From an uncultured Bacteroidota bacterium (GTDB lineage: Bacteria > Bacteroidota > Bacteroidia > Chitinophagales > Chitinophagaceae), in NCBI GenBank assembly GCA_903879995.1, contig CAIRNW010000408.1, positions 1 to 5,634 on the forward strand: a DNA stretch of 5,634 nucleotides, written 5' to 3'. The notes beneath the pieces are model-generated. The model was given only the letters and a program-made list of their open reading frames with translations, did no database searches and was not told where the DNA came from. Made by a program: the position numbers and the translations under genes. Positions 4,758-5,634 of the stretch are shown piece after piece; positions within the stretch are counted from its first letter, which is position 1, and every line of letters begins with the position of its first letter.

Positions 4758-5591
4758 ATGCGAATTGCTGCGCTTATTATACTCTTAGTAACCAACGGCG
4801 TACAAGCTCAGAATATCAAATTTACAATAGCGGATGAATTTGACAGTTTGGGAGTTCAATATGCTACAGTTTGCTATAAAACAAAATCGCAGTATTGTAC
4901 TTTTTCAGATTCCCTAGGTTTGGCAAGTTGCATAGGTTTCGATGACAGTTTAATTATTACTAGAACTGGCTATAAATCTAAAGTTATCCACCCAAAGGGA
5001 TTGAAATATAATGATACGGTTTTTTTGAAAAAAGATGTAGCAGTACTCCCAAATGTCTTTTTAACTAAAAATGTAATAGATAACTCGGAATTTATTGGAA
5101 ATACTAAAAAGAAGAATGGATCGATTTATTTGATCCCTAATTTGGAAATTGGAAGGAGTTTCATAACCAAAAGCAGTCAAAATATATTAAAGTCTGTATC
5201 GATTTTTTTTAGAACACGCCCGCAGTCTTCACATTTATTCCTTCTATCAATATACAAGTTCAGTGTGCAATTGAACAAACCTAGTACTAAAGTATTTGAG
5301 CAGGTTTATAAGATAAATCCATTAGATGATAACTCGTATAAACATATCTTTGAACTAGAAAATTCAATTACAATAGATTCAAACTTTTTCGTAGCTATTA
5401 AATATCTTGGAAGTCAAGTAGTTACTGATAGGATTGAGCTTATCACGAGCAATCGCTGGAAAGACATTGCATCGTATGAGAGGTACTTTTCAGAAGAATG
5501 GGTAACAGAGCCAAATTTAATTTTTTTGAAAAATAGATTTAGCAAGGGAGCAAATAATATATTAATGCAAGTAGAAGTTTCAGCCGAATAA
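4758..5591 (+). CDS. Exported carboxypeptidase-regulatory-like domain protein
   Basis: This 277-residue protein starts with a signal peptide (1-17, ending VQA before QN). Residues about 20-102 form a transthyretin-like carboxypeptidase regulatory domain: a DSLGVQYATV strand motif, SDSLGLASC (usual tD-x-x-G-x-f), IITRTGYKSK (usual GY turn) and a closing LKKDVAVLPNVFL, close to the L-x-eV-x-V end of the family. The remainder (about 115-277) is beta-rich, with ILKSVSIFFRTRP, FLLSIYKFS, SYKHIFELENS and SNFFVAIKYLG. It resembles the C-terminal beta-sandwich part of other Bacteroidota proteins of this layout. There is no TonB-dependent barrel, peptidase domain or type IX sorting tail, so it is likely a periplasmic or surface accessory protein and not a receptor. 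It begins 3 bases after the small Cys/Trp-rich gene. The stop leaves 43 bases of window without a complete terminator. Confidence 0.86.
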   Translation: MRIAALIILLVTNGVQAQNIKFTIADEFDSLGVQYATVCYKTKSQYCTFSDSLGLASCIGFDDSLIITRTGYKSKVIHPKGLKYNDTVFLKKDVAVLPNVFLTKNVIDNSEFIGNTKKKNGSIYLIPNLEIGRSFITKSSQNILKSVSIFFRTRPQSSHLFLLSIYKFSVQLNKPSTKVFEQVYKINPLDDNSYKHIFELENSITIDSNFFVAIKYLGSQVVTDRIELITSNRWKDIASYERYFSEEWVTEPNLIFLKNRFSKGANNILMQVEVSAE

Positions 5592-5634
5592 AAATTTAAG
5601 CCTTTAAAATAAGAAAGACCCTCATACAGCAGGC

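Overview
The window looks like chromosomal DNA of a member of the Bacteroidota (Cytophagia, Chitinophagia or Flavobacteriia type). Three things point there: moderately AT-rich DNA whose genes lack Shine-Dalgarno sequences, promoter boxes of the TTTG-N19-TAnnTTTG type, and a secreted protein with a carboxypeptidase-like regulatory (transthyretin-fold) domain, which is typical of that phylum. It appears to be one end of an integrated mobile element, with its cargo and some adjacent or acquired DNA.

Layout, left to right. Positions 1-58 are the 3' three quarters of a tRNA-Arg(CCU) gene cut by the window edge. A leftward gene cluster then runs from about 2760 down into this tRNA. It encodes a 314-residue protein with a MerR-like DNA-binding N-terminus, a small acidic helical protein, and a 536-residue large serine recombinase. 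The last 12 codons and the stop codon of the recombinase lie inside the tRNA gene, on its opposite strand, which marks the tRNA 3' half as the likely attachment site. The recombinase keeps its catalytic Arg and Ser residues, but its zinc-ribbon-like region has no cysteines.

The 166-base gap at 2761-2926 carries two promoter-like sequences that face each other with overlapping predicted start points, and a short palindrome at the leftward one. The rightward promoter would serve a two-gene unit: a small putative zinc-binding protein, overlapped by 14 bases by a small single-pass membrane protein with a long coiled coil. Neither function is recognised.

From 3684 to 4511 there is no intact gene. 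This stretch holds a perfect 8-bp dyad, two dyad-symmetric 20-mers exactly 40 bp apart, and the decayed N-terminal part of an IS3-type transposase OrfA. The right end (4512-5591) is a more AT-rich two-gene unit for exported proteins: a small Cys/Trp-rich protein and a carboxypeptidase-regulatory-like domain protein.

Working model (inference): the MerR-like protein and perhaps the small acidic protein regulate or steer the recombinase, and the face-to-face promoters give a switch between the mobility genes and the cargo. The right-hand genes may be cargo or may be host DNA. The other element end is not visible, so the extent of the element is unknown.
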